DNA of 64,000 nucleotides. Source: Streptomyces sp. RKAG293 (GTDB taxonomy: Bacteria > Actinomycetota > Actinomycetes > Streptomycetales > Streptomycetaceae). Position 1 is the stretch's first letter; each line of letters opens with the position of its first letter. The stretch lies in the NCBI RefSeq assembly GCF_023701745.1, contig NZ_JAJOZB010000001.1, forward strand, positions 8,417,001 through 8,481,000. The letters run 5' to 3'. Both the position numbers and the translations under genes were made by a program. This document shows, one piece after another, positions 43,302-52,300 of this stretch. The notes beneath the pieces are model-generated. The model was not told the origin of the DNA. It did no database searches and saw only the letters and a list, made by a program, of their open reading frames with translations.

Positions 43302-43997
43302 TCAGCCGCCCACCATGCCCGTGATCAGTACGTCGATGCCGTTGGCGAGCCGCTCAGCGGCCGAACCGGAGGTCAACTCGGTGACGCTGGCGGCGAGATG
43401 GGGGTAGCGGCCGGGGTCCAGGGCGGCCAGTCGTGCCTCGATGCCGGAGTCGGCGTGGCGGCGGTCCTGCGCCTGCTGCAGGGGGTCCGGCGGTGCGGCG
43501 GGGGAGTCGTGGATGCTCGCCTCGTAGGCGACCGCGCCGATGTACATGGCGATGAGGTCGCAGTTCCAGGCGGCCTTCTGCCGGGGCAGGCCGGCGGCCA
43601 GCAGCAGCCCGAGGATCCGGTCGAACATCTCCGCCCACGCCGGGCCCGTCGGAATGCGGCCGAGTGAGACCCGGCCGATGCCGGGGTGTTCGTTCAACGC
43701 GTGGACGGCCGCGGTGATGGTGCTCGCCAACTGCGCGCGCCAGCGGCCGGCGTCGACCGGCCGCAGCGGGACGGTGGCGATGACGGCGTCGTGCAGCAGG
43801 AGGAGCAGATCCTCGCGATGGGCCACGTACACGTAGAGCGAGGCCGGCCCGGTGTCCAGCTCCGCCGCCACACGGCGCATCGTCACGGCGGCCAGGCCCT
43901 CCTGGCGGAGCACCCGCAGCCCGGCGGTGACGACCGCCTCGGCGCTCAGCGGGGCTTTGGCCGGGCGGGCTCTGGTGCTGCGGTGCGGGGCGGTCAT
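43302..43997 (-). CDS. TetR family repressor of the adjacent MFS gene
   Basis: 231 aa from the ATG at 43997 (MTAPHRSTRARPAKAPLSAEAVV). HTH at about 15-60 (VTAGLRVLRQEGLAAVTMRRVAAELDTGPASLYVYV) and a TetR_C-type C-terminal domain. Divergent from the 14-TM MFS gene; three tandem ACGAAC-N3-GTTCGT dyads lie between them, so it very likely represses both genes until a substrate of the pump binds. Confidence 0.93.
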   Translation of the reverse strand: MTAPHRSTRARPAKAPLSAEAVVTAGLRVLRQEGLAAVTMRRVAAELDTGPASLYVYVAHREDLLLLLHDAVIATVPLRPVDAGRWRAQLASTITAAVHALNEHPGIGRVSLGRIPTGPAWAEMFDRILGLLLAAGLPRQKAAWNCDLIAMYIGAVAYEASIHDSPAAPPDPLQQAQDRRHADSGIEARLAALDPGRYPHLAASVTELTSGSAAERLANGIDVLITGMVGG

Positions 43998-44014
43998 GGG
44001 ACCCAGGCTAACAC

Positions 44015-44067
44015 TTGACACGAACGCAGTTCGTTACGAACACTGTTCGCGACGAACGGCGTTCGTC
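44015..44067. promoter_or_regulatory. Promoter with three tandem TetR operators
   Basis: TTGACA (44015-44020) with AACACT (44039-44044) form the MFS promoter. Dyads ACGAAC-GCA-GTTCGT (44020-44034), ACGAAC-ACT-GTTCGC (44036-44050) and GACGAAC-GGC-GTTCGTC (44051-44067) are spaced every 16 bp and cover the promoter. Confidence 0.82.
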
Positions 44068-44121
44068 ATCATGTTCCGGGCCGGGAGATGGCGGCCCGGC
44101 GAACCCGAGGAGGCCCCCGTC

Positions 44122-45639
44122 GTGGAACTCTCCATGCCGCCGTCCGAACCGCACGCGGCAGCGCAGCCGATCCCGTCACCGATCCCGTCGCCGGATCCGT
44201 CACTGGATTCGTCACCGGATCGGCTCCCGGATCCGTCACCGGCTGAGGCGCCGACCCCGCATCCGTACCGCTGGCTGGTGCTCGCGGTGGTGCTGCTCGC
44301 CGAGGTGATGGACCTGCTGGACGCGACCATCACCAGCGTCGCGGCCCCCGCCATCGCGGCTGACCTGGGCGGCGGACGGGATGTCACCCAATGGCTCCAG
44401 GCCGCCTACACCCTGCCCTTCGCGATCCTGCTGGTAACCGCCGGCCGGCTGGGCGACCGGTTCGGCAGGCGCCGGCTGTTTCTGCTCGGCGCCGCCGGAT
44501 TCACCCTGGCCTCGGGCCTGTGCGCGCTCGCTCCCGGGCCCGGCTGGCTCATCGCCGCCCGCGTGCTCCAGGGCTCGCTCGGAGCGCTGCTCATCCCGCA
44601 GGGGTTCGGCATCCTCAAGGAGGTCTTCCCTGCGGCGGAACTGCCGCAGGCGCTGGGCCTGTTCGGCCCGGTGATGGGCCTGTGCGCGGTCGGCGGCCCG
44701 GTCGTCGGCGGAGTGCTCACCCAGGCGGACGCGTTCGGCGCGGGATGGCGGCTGATCTTCCTGGTCAACGTGCCGCTCGGGCTCGCCGCCTGGGCCGGCG
44801 CGGCACGCTGGATCCCACGGGACACACCCACCGCCGGACAGCGGCTGGACATACCCGGCATGCTGCTGGTCGGAGCAGCCTCGGCCGCGCTGGTGTACCC
44901 ACTGGTCCAGGGCCGTGAACTGGGCTGGCCGGCCTGGAGCCTCGTCCTGGCGGCCACCGGACCCGCCGGTTTCTGGCTGTTCACCCGGTACCAGCTCCGC
45001 CGGCCGTCACCGCTGGTCCACCCCAGCCTGCTGCGCAACCGTGGCTACACCAGCGGGATCCTGGTCGCCGTGGCGTTCTTCGCCTCGTTCACCGGGCTGA
45101 TGCTGGTGCTGTCGGTCTTCCTGCAGGGGCCGCTGGGGTTGTCCCCGCAGAACGCGGGCCTGTCCATCGCACCGCTCGCCCTCGGCATCGCCATCACGGC
45201 CGGCCCGGCGGGAGCGCTGGCCCAGCGGCGTGGACGGACGGTGATCCAGACGGGCATCGTGCTGACCTCGGTGGGCCTGGCCGTCCTGGGCGGCACCGCT
45301 CTGTGGTCGGGACCGGCCGTCGACACCTGGCAGTTGCTGCCCGGCACCTTCGTCGCCGGACTCGGCATGGGAATGGTCATCCCGCCGCTGTTCGACGTGA
45401 TCCTGGCCGACGTGTCCACGGCCGAGGTCGGCTCCGCCTCCGGCGTCCTCAACGCGGTGCAGCAACTGGCCAACGCCATCGGCGTCGCCCTGCTGGTGAC
45501 GGCCTACTCCGCCTTCACCGACCATGGCCGGTCACCCACCACCGCACTCGCGGGCACCGCCGCCCTGACCGTCACCCTGCTCGCCGGCGCCCTGCTGCTC
45601 TCCTTCCGGCTTCCCGAACGCGCCCGGCCCGGGGCCTGA
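44122..45639 (+). CDS. MFS drug transporter, DHA2 (14-TM) family
   Basis: 505 aa from the GTG at 44122, with AGGAGG (44108-44113) eight bases upstream; an earlier ATG at 44071 overlaps the operator region and has no site. After a Pro/Ser/Asp-rich repetitive N-terminus (about 15-40), 14 hydrophobic segments follow with motif A GRLGDRFGRRRLFL, motif C-like GPVMGLCAVGGPVVGG and MDLLDATITSVAAPAIA of TM1, typical of EmrB/QacA proton antiporters. Exports drugs or toxic metabolites; regulated by the divergent TetR. Confidence 0.93.
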   Translation: MELSMPPSEPHAAAQPIPSPIPSPDPSLDSSPDRLPDPSPAEAPTPHPYRWLVLAVVLLAEVMDLLDATITSVAAPAIAADLGGGRDVTQWLQAAYTLPFAILLVTAGRLGDRFGRRRLFLLGAAGFTLASGLCALAPGPGWLIAARVLQGSLGALLIPQGFGILKEVFPAAELPQALGLFGPVMGLCAVGGPVVGGVLTQADAFGAGWRLIFLVNVPLGLAAWAGAARWIPRDTPTAGQRLDIPGMLLVGAASAALVYPLVQGRELGWPAWSLVLAATGPAGFWLFTRYQLRRPSPLVHPSLLRNRGYTSGILVAVAFFASFTGLMLVLSVFLQGPLGLSPQNAGLSIAPLALGIAITAGPAGALAQRRGRTVIQTGIVLTSVGLAVLGGTALWSGPAVDTWQLLPGTFVAGLGMGMVIPPLFDVILADVSTAEVGSASGVLNAVQQLANAIGVALLVTAYSAFTDHGRSPTTALAGTAALTVTLLAGALLLSFRLPERARPGA

Positions 45640-45655
45640 CCCCCGTGCACACGCC

Positions 45656-45687
45656 GGTGCGGCCCGCACTCACCGGCGGGCCGCACC
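45656..45687. terminator. Bidirectional terminator between MFS and TetR genes
   Basis: GGTGCGGCCCGC (45656-45667) and GCGGGCCGCACC (45676-45687) are perfect 12-bp arms with an 8-nt loop, between convergent genes ending at 45639 and 45695. Confidence 0.85.
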
Positions 45688-45694
45688 GAGGCGG

Positions 45695-46378
45695 TCACCC
45701 GGTGTCGACGGCGGCGGCCAGGGAGATGTCGATGTGCCGCAGTGCGGCCACCGTGAACGACGTCGCGAACTCGCCGGCCAGCCGCGGACTGAGCGAGCCG
45801 GTGCCGAGAGCGCACCGCGCGCCCTCCACGGCGAGGCCGACGATGAAGGAAGCGCACAAGGTCGCGCTGGCCCCCCATGGCGGCTGCCCGTGCGATGCCG
45901 CGAATTCCCTGATCAGGTGGGCGATCCGGTCGGTGGCGGCGGTCATCAGCCGGTGCCGGGCGGCCGGCACGGTGCCCGAGGCCTCCGAGCCGAACAGGAG
46001 GCGGAACTCATGGGGGTGCGCGGCGGCATGGTCGAAGAAAGCGAGGGTTCCCGCCCGCACCTGGTGTTCCAGTGAAAGGCCCTCGGCCGCGACGTTGGCA
46101 GCGAAGAGCTGCCGGGCAAGGCTCTCGGCGGCCCGTTCGCTGCAGTGCTTGTAGAGGTCTTCCTTGCTTCCGAAATGCGCGTACAGCGTCGGTTTGGTGG
46201 AATGGGCGCGCGCGGCGATGGCCTCCATGGTGGCGGCCAGATAGCCTGCCTCCGCGAAGATGGCGCATGCGGCGTCCAGCATGTGCGCTTCTCTGGAATG
46301 GGACGCCGCGCGCGGGCGTGGCCGTCCGGTTACGGAGAGGTCTTCAGGTGATGGCGTGGCGCTCCCCGCATCGATCAT
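45695..46378 (-). CDS. TetR/AcrR family transcriptional regulator
   Basis: 227 aa from the ATG at 46378; a longer in-frame start would lie inside the operator dyad. HTH at about 33-78 (AHMLDAACAIFAEAGYLAATMEAIAARAHSTKPTLYAHF). The C-terminal part resembles TetR_C domains of AcrR-like repressors. It is divergent from the RsbW-like gene, and dyads upstream of it suggest autoregulation. No dedicated target is evident next to it; the MFS gene is convergent. Confidence 0.9.
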   Translation of the reverse strand: MIDAGSATPSPEDLSVTGRPRPRAASHSREAHMLDAACAIFAEAGYLAATMEAIAARAHSTKPTLYAHFGSKEDLYKHCSERAAESLARQLFAANVAAEGLSLEHQVRAGTLAFFDHAAAHPHEFRLLFGSEASGTVPAARHRLMTAATDRIAHLIREFAASHGQPPWGASATLCASFIVGLAVEGARCALGTGSLSPRLAGEFATSFTVAALRHIDISLAAAVDTG

Positions 46379-46386
46379 GAATGGCA

Positions 46387-46449
46387 CTTTACTCCACGGT
46401 AAAGTCGACATAGGCTTTACTTCGCGGTAATGCTGCCCTGTGCGGTAAA
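46387..46449. promoter_or_regulatory. TetR autoregulatory operators (CTTTAC/GTAAAG)
   Basis: A perfect-arm dyad CTTTAC-TCCACG-GTAAAG (46387-46404), a second dyad TTAC-TTCGCG-GTAA (46417-46430 within CTTTACTTCGCGGTAA) and a third half-site CGGTAAAG (46442-46449) lie just upstream of the TetR start, in a locally AT-rich stretch. Confidence 0.7.
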
Positions 46450-46579
46450 GCCGTCAAGATCATTCGAGTGCGCACAGGTATCCCGTACTCGGCACGACCC
46501 ACTCCCCTTTGGGAAGTGGCCCCATCCCGTGTCCCGGCCGTCCTTGAGCGAGGGTGACCCGGGCCAAGTGGAGGCCCCT

Positions 46580-47092
46580 ATGCGCCGACCTCGCCCTTTC
46601 ACGGGCGCCCCCGCCGAGGCAGATCTGCCGGGGCAGCTGGGTAGCGGGCGGCAGTATGAAGGTCCAGCCCTGCACCGGGACCAGTCCCTGCCGATGGTGC
46701 CGAGGCAGGATCTCCTGACCGGCGGCCCCTGGCCGCTGCCGCGTACGCCGACGGCGTGTCGCCAGGCCCGGTCCGCGCTCCGTCAGGTGCTGCGGCAATG
46801 GGGGATGGAGCATTTCACCGATACCGCGGAACTCCTCGTCAGCGAACTGGTCACCAATGCGGTGCGTTACGCGCCGGGCCCCATCCATCTGACCGCCCGG
46901 GGCGGCCACGCGCTGCGCTGTCACATCGATGACGGCAGCCGGCTGCTTCCCCGGCTGCACAACGCCCGTCCCGACGACGAATTCGGGCGGGGCCTGGCCC
47001 TGGTCGACCAACTCGCCAGCGACTGGGGTGTGGACCTCACCGACCGCGGCAAATCCGTCTGGTTCGAGCTCAAGGGCGCGAAGCCCTCCTGA
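46580..47092 (+). CDS. RsbW-like ATP-binding protein (HATPase_c_2)
   Basis: 170 aa from the ATG at 46580 with GGAGG (46570-46574). About 45 residues of low-complexity N-terminus precede the GHKL domain: PTACRQARSALRQVLRQWG, N-box LLVSELVTNAVRYA and G-box DEFGRGLALVDQLASDWG. Second protein of this family in the window (see 19851). Likely a serine kinase or anti-anti-sigma network member; partner unknown. Confidence 0.88.
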   Translation: MRRPRPFTGAPAEADLPGQLGSGRQYEGPALHRDQSLPMVPRQDLLTGGPWPLPRTPTACRQARSALRQVLRQWGMEHFTDTAELLVSELVTNAVRYAPGPIHLTARGGHALRCHIDDGSRLLPRLHNARPDDEFGRGLALVDQLASDWGVDLTDRGKSVWFELKGAKPS

Positions 47093-47150
47093 GAAGCCCG
47101 CCGGAGAAGCCCTCTTGAAATGAGCGACAGCCGGACGGGCGACCCTGGCA

Positions 47151-47825
47151 TTAACTTCCCTTCGGCTGGTCCGGAGCGAATGGCCCGTCCAGCGCGGCCC
47201 ATTGAAGCAGCATGATGGTTTTGGCGTCGGCGATGTCGCCGGACCGGATCAGGCCGAGGGCCCGGGTGAAAGGGAGTTCGACGACCTCGATGTCCTCGCC
47301 CTCCTCCGCGAGCCCGCCGCCGCCCGTGTCGCGCGTCGCGGAACTGTACGGCGCCGCGTAGAAGTGCAGCCGTTCGGTGACCGATCCGGGGCTCATGTAG
47401 ACGTCGAAGACATGCTCCACGGCACCGATGGTGTGACCGGTCTCCTCGGCGGCCTCGCGCCGGATCGCCGTCTCGGGGTCGTCCTCCTCGAGCAGACCGG
47501 CGGCGGTCTCCAGGAGCATGCCGTCCGGGTGGCCGTTCGCGTAGGCGGGGTAGCGGAACTGGCGGGTGAGCAGCACCGTGGCGCGGTCGCGATCGTAGAG
47601 CAGCACGGTCGCGCCGTTGCCGCGGTCGTAGGTCTCGCGCTGTTCGGTGCTCCAGTGGCCGTCCGAGTGCCGGTAGTCGAACGTGGTGGTGCGCAGGACG
47701 TACCAGTGGCAGGACAGCAGCGTGACGTCACGGACCACGACCCGGGGATTGCCGGTCAGGTCGAGGCCGTCCCGGTCCAGCCGGGTCCGGCCACGGCGGT
47801 CGGGGACGTCGATGCCGGCCGTCAT
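47151..47825 (-). CDS. Nudix hydrolase, NudK/ADP-ribose pyrophosphatase type
   Basis: 224 aa from the ATG at 47825, overlapping the DUF4406 stop (ATGA). Nudix box GLLEEDDPETAIRREAAEET with the RREAAEETG core; upstream LLTRQFRYPAYANG and downstream VYMSPGSVTERLHFYAAPY and IRSGDIADAKTIMLLQW are marks of the NudK/AdpP branch that cleaves GDP-mannose, GDP-glucose or ADP-ribose. Cytoplasmic housekeeping of nucleoside diphosphate sugars. Coupled with the DUF4406 gene, whose fold also handles nucleotide-like substrates. Confidence 0.93.
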   Translation of the reverse strand: MTAGIDVPDRRGRTRLDRDGLDLTGNPRVVVRDVTLLSCHWYVLRTTTFDYRHSDGHWSTEQRETYDRGNGATVLLYDRDRATVLLTRQFRYPAYANGHPDGMLLETAAGLLEEDDPETAIRREAAEETGHTIGAVEHVFDVYMSPGSVTERLHFYAAPYSSATRDTGGGGLAEEGEDIEVVELPFTRALGLIRSGDIADAKTIMLLQWAALDGPFAPDQPKGS

Positions 47826-48199
47826 CGGGCCGCGGGGATCTCGTCGAGGTGGTGGAAGACCTGCTTGCCCAGCGCTTCGGCCTGACTGGTCATCAGATCC
47901 GCTCCCGCCGAAGGCCCGCCGATGCGCCAGACCGCGTCGCACCGGGCCAGCAGGCGCTCCGCGACGGGATGGAAGATCTCGTCGAACGCCGGGTCGCCGA
48001 TCCCGGCGGAACCCGCGGTCTCGATCAGCGGCAGCGCCAGCGCCTCACCGGTGACGGGCAGGTGGCCGGCCCGGAACAACGTCAGGGCGGCCTGGTTCAT
48101 GGCGTCGACGTTGGCGGCGAGCTTCGCCGGGTCGTCTCCCGTGCCGGATCGGTAGGGGCCGGCGACCAGGATCATCAAGGGGTGGAACGGGGCGGGCAT
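47822..48199 (-). CDS. DUF4406 (nucleoside 2-deoxyribosyltransferase-like) protein
   Basis: 125 aa from the ATG at 48199 (MPAPFHPLMILVAGPYRSG). The ILVAGPYRSG start and the CDAVWRIGGPSAGADLMTSQAEALG segment match DUF4406 and the nucleoside deoxyribosyltransferase-like superfamily, where such residues bind nucleosides or sugar phosphates. Its stop overlaps the Nudix start, so the two probably act in one nucleotide-salvage or sanitation step. Exact reaction unknown. Confidence 0.85.
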   Translation of the reverse strand: MPAPFHPLMILVAGPYRSGTGDDPAKLAANVDAMNQAALTLFRAGHLPVTGEALALPLIETAGSAGIGDPAFDEIFHPVAERLLARCDAVWRIGGPSAGADLMTSQAEALGKQVFHHLDEIPAAR

Positions 48200-48333
48200 C
48201 GGGCGCCTTTCGTCGGTGCGTGCGGTCCGTGCGTGTGGTGCGTGGGGTGCGTTTGCCACGGCAGGGGCGGTGCGGCGGCCGTTGGGTGGCAGGGGCGAGC
48301 GGCGGACCCGGTCGGATCGGGCCTGGTCGGACC

Positions 48334-48371
48334 GGTCGGACCTGGTCGGTTCGGTCGGACCTGGTCGGTTC
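48334..48371. repeat. Perfect 19-bp tandem duplication
   Basis: GGTCGGACCTGGTCGGTTC at 48334-48352 and again at 48353-48371, preceded by degenerate GGTCGGA/TC units from about 48310. It abuts the DeoR stop codon, in the 179-bp gap before the DUF4406 start. Confidence 0.8.
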
Positions 48372-48378
48372 GGCCCGG

Positions 48379-49164
48379 TCAGACCAGGCGGGTGCGGACG
48401 CCGGCGTCGCTCAGGGCGGCGAGGGTGGCGGGTCCGGCGGGGTGGGTGTCCGGGTCGTCGCCGGCCGCGTCCGTGACGAAGGTGTCCACGGCGTTCAGCG
48501 GGGCGACCCGGCTGAACGCCTGCACTCCGAGCTTGGTGGCGTCGGCCACCACGACGGTGCGGCTGGCGCGGGCCAGCGCGGTCTGTTTGACCGCGCAGTC
48601 GTCCAGGGAGAACTCCGACCAGCCGTGATCGGCGTGCACGCCGCCGATCGACATGATGAAGCAGTCGAAGGCCAGTCCGTCCACGGCCCGCAGCGCCAGC
48701 GGTCCGATCAGGGACCGCTCGCCGGGACGTGACTCCCCGCCCAGCACGAGCAGCCGGATACCGGGCTGGTCCGCCAGCCGTACGGCCGCCTGCAGACTGA
48801 GGACCGCGACCGTCAGCGGTGCGCGCGCGATCAGATGTCCGGCGACGTGCACGGTGGTGGTGCCCGCGTCGAGCAGTACGGTCTGCCCGGGTTCCACCAG
48901 CTCGGCCACGGCCGCACCCAGGCGGTCCTTGGTGGCGGCCTGCCAGGGCTCGCGCGCCGCGAAGCCGGAACCCTGCTCGGGCAGACCCACCGCGACCGCG
49001 CCGCCGTGCACCCGCCGCACCATCCCCTGGCGTTCCAGCTCGTCCAGGTCCCGGCGCACGGTCATCTCCGACACGCCCAGCCGCCGGGCCAGCTCGGCGA
49101 CCCCCATCCGCTCGGCCCCCTGGACGAGGCGCAGCGTGACGTCGAGGCGGTTCGCAGTACTCAT
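48379..49164 (-). CDS. DeoR/GlpR family transcriptional regulator
   Basis: 261 aa from the ATG at 49164. N-terminal HTH_DeoR: VAELARRLGVSEMTVRRDLDELERQGMVRRVHGGA; C-terminal DeoRC sensor domain with the sugar-phosphate loop LLDAGTTTVHVAGHL and TVVVADATKLG. Typical repressors of sugar-phosphate metabolism. It lies downstream of the GH92 gene on the same strand but is separated by a strong terminator. An ACACATGTGT dyad sits in its own promoter. Confidence 0.92.
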   Translation of the reverse strand: MSTANRLDVTLRLVQGAERMGVAELARRLGVSEMTVRRDLDELERQGMVRRVHGGAVAVGLPEQGSGFAAREPWQAATKDRLGAAVAELVEPGQTVLLDAGTTTVHVAGHLIARAPLTVAVLSLQAAVRLADQPGIRLLVLGGESRPGERSLIGPLALRAVDGLAFDCFIMSIGGVHADHGWSEFSLDDCAVKQTALARASRTVVVADATKLGVQAFSRVAPLNAVDTFVTDAAGDDPDTHPAGPATLAALSDAGVRTRLV

Positions 49165-49177
49165 GCCGACAGTTCTA

Positions 49178-49187
49178 ACACATGTGT
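49178..49187. promoter_or_regulatory. Dyad upstream of DeoR gene
   Basis: ACACATGTGT is a perfect 10-bp palindrome inside AACACATGTGTGTT, 14-23 bases upstream of the DeoR start. Candidate autoregulatory site. Confidence 0.5.
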
Positions 49188-49237
49188 GTTCGAGTTGGTA
49201 GATCGATGTGCGTTGCTGGGAGTCGATCAACGGGAAG

Positions 49238-49283
49238 TGAGGAGGGGCGGACGGCGAGAGTGCTCGCCGTCCGCCCCTCCTCA
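49238..49283 (-). terminator. Very strong terminator after GH92 gene
   Basis: Perfect 21-bp arms (49238-49258 and 49263-49283) around an AGTG loop, ending 20 bases beyond the GH92 stop. It insulates GH92 from the downstream DeoR gene. Confidence 0.92.
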
Positions 49284-49303
49284 GGTCGTTCGCTCCGGCC
49301 CGG

Positions 49304-52300
49304 TCAGCCGGCGAAGCCGATCCCGAACAGGTGCAGTGTGCCGTCGGCCGTCACCGGCAGGGTGACGCTGGCGATCTGCTTGCCTCCGGTCAGCGGGAGC
49401 TTGCTGCTGAAGAGGTACGTTCCGACGGTGTCCTTGGATCCGTCGCCGACGTTCCGGTACGGGGTCCTGACGACCGTGGTGGTCCCCGGGAGCGGTGTGC
49501 TCCCCCCGGCGTTCAGCGTCCAGTCGGACATGGCCAGCGTGACCTTCTCCGTGGAGCCGTCGGTGTAGGTGACGGTCACGGCGCCGCTGGTCCCGGTCGA
49601 GGGGGCGTTGATCGCGGCTCCCAGGAAGCCGATCGCGGTGGCGTTCGCCGGGGCGGCGACCGGGATGGTCTGGCCCGCCGCCGCGATGTTGTCCGGCTTG
49701 CCGCTGCCGGCCGGCCAGGGATAGGCGATGCCGTCGGACGTCACGCTGCCGCCCGTCTTCACTCCGGCGGCGTCCAGCGCGTTCTGCGAGTAGGCCCAGC
49801 CCTGTTCGTCGAAGCCGCTGCCGAAGGTCTTGCCGTCGGGGTACACACCGGTCCCGGTCGCGTACGGCCACAGCGCACCCGGTGCGGCCACCGCCACGTG
49901 CAGCGCGGTCGACGGCAGGGAGCCGCCGTCGCTGCCGGTGAGGCTGATCGGGATCGAGTACGCGCCTTCGGTACTGCCCGCCGTCACCTGGAGTTGCTGC
50001 TCGGCCGGGGAGTGCGCCGGGACGGTCAGGGTGCCGTTGGTGGTCGCCATTGTGACTCCGCTCGGCGGCGTGGCGGTCCAGCCGACGGTCACCGGGCGGT
50101 CGGAGATGTTGGCCAGGTTCAGCGTGCCGGTCCCGCTCGCGCCCGGTGCCAGGACGAGTCCGGCGCCGGACGGCCCGGTCGCGGCGATGACGTCGCGCTG
50201 CCCGGTGCTGTCGGAGGGCGGTGCGGCGGAGGCCGCGGCGCCCCAGGACGTGTTCGGGGTGGCCGCGAGGGTGTAGTCGAGGGTCGCACCGCCGGACAGC
50301 TTGCCGAAGCTGGTCCACGGCTTGTCCCACACCGCGCCGTTGACCTTGAGTCCCTGCACGTACGGGCTGCCGGTGGCCGCGGCGGGGGCGTTGATCGTCA
50401 CGGTGCGACCGTTGCCCAGGGTCACCTTCGCGGTCGGGAAGACGGGGCTGCCGAGCACCAGGGTGTCGGTGCCGGGGGTCTCCGGGTACATGCCCAGCTC
50501 GGACCAGACGTACCAGGACGACATGGCGCCCAGGTCGTCGTTGCCGAAGGAACCGACGGGGGCGTTGAAGTACAGCTGATGCTGCACGTCCCGCACCGCC
50601 TTCTGCGTCTTCCAGGGCTGGCCCAGGTAGGCGTACTCCCAGGGGATCTCCACGCTGGGCTCGTTGCTCAGATCCGCGTGGGTGCTGTCGGGCTCGGTGA
50701 GAGCGGACAGCAGGCCGTCCAGATAGCTGCTGTAGGCGGCGGCCCCGCCGCGCGACTGGATGAGCGCCTGGAGGTTGAACGGGACCATCGGGGTGTACTG
50801 CGCCGAGGTTCCCTCGACGAACCCGTTGGACGTGCCGGGAGTGAAGCCGGCGGCGAACTCACCGCTGGCCAGCTTCGCCTGCAGGTAGCCGGTCTGCGGG
50901 TTGAAGACGTTCTGCCAGTCCTGCGCCCGGCCGGCGAAGGTGGAGTAGAGGTCCTTCTTCCCGAGGGACTTGGCGAAGGCGGCGATGGCGTAGTCCGCGC
51001 TGTCGTACTCCAGCTGCGTCGAGACCGGCCCGTAGAAGTTGCAGCAGCCCCAGGTGCCGTTGTCGATCGGCAGATAGCCCTTGGCATCGCGGACGGCCTG
51101 GCCCGGACGGTCGCCGTTGGGGTGCGTGGCCTGCCACGTCATCGCGGTCAGCGCGTCCCCGGTGTCGAAGCCGTGGGCACCGAACGCGTAGGCGCCGGCG
51201 ATGATGCCGTCGGCGGGGTCGCCGACCATCACATAGCTCTCACCGTTGTTCTGCGCCCACTTGGGCAGGATCCCGATCTGGTGGTAGCCGTTGAGCATCG
51301 ACGTCACCACGTCGGAGGCCACGGCCGGGGCGACCAGCGCCATCAGCTGGGTCTGCGACCGGTAGGTGTCCCAGCCCGAGTAGTTGGCGTACTGGACATG
51401 CCCCTTGGCGGTCCTGTGGATCTGCCGGTCCATGCCCATGTACTGCCCGTTGCTGTCCGAGAACACATTGGGGTGCAGCAGGGAGTGGTAGAGCGCGGTG
51501 TAGAACTGCGTCTGCTGGTCGGCATTGCCGCCGCCGATCCTGATCCGTCCGAGCGTCCGGTTCCACGCGTTGTGCGTGGCCTGCCTGACGGTGTCGAAGT
51601 TCCAGCCGTGGATCTCACTCGCGACGTTGCCCGCGGCGTTCGCGTCCGAGGTGTACGAGATGCCGACCTTCGCGGTGACGGTCGCGGACTTCGAGGTGTC
51701 GAATCCGAGATAGACGCCGTTGGCGCCGACCACCGGCGGACCGGCGGGAGCCTTCGCCTTCGACGCGCCGGCGCCGCCGTGCGTCGTCGGCTGCTGCTTC
51801 GACGGGAGGGTGAAGTGCGCCTCGGGGGTGGCCGCCCGGGTGGTGGCGGCGGACAGCTGCTGCTGGGGAGCCCCCAGTTTCAGCGCCTTGGCGTTCGGGT
51901 TCATGGTGCTGCCGACCCAGGTGCCGCTGCTGCTGAACGGCTGGTCGAAGCTGATCGTGAAGTGCAGGGTGTACGTGTTGTTCGCGCCGCAGAAGTGGCC
52001 GCTGTCGATCGCGCCGGTCACCTCGTGGTCGTTGACGATCTGCGCCCGGGTGCCGTCGATCTTGGTGGCGCCGCCGCTCAGCTTGAGCAGGAGATGGGCG
52101 TCGGAGCCGCTGGGAAAGGTGAAGCGGCCCATGCCGGCACGGGCGGTGGCGGTCAGCTCGGTGTTCACCCCGGCGCCGTCGGTGAGCGCGTAGTAGCCCG
52201 CCCGCGCGGTCTCCTCGGCGTGGTCGAAGCCGACGGAGGTCGCGGCCGGATCGCCGGTCAGCGCACCGGTGAACGGCAGGATGGGCAGATCGCCGGCGGC

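Noticed and set aside
43852..44121. Upstream starts for the MFS gene, including ATG at 44071
   Set aside because: They overlap the repressor gene or operators and lack a ribosome binding site; GTG 44122 has AGGAGG at ideal distance.
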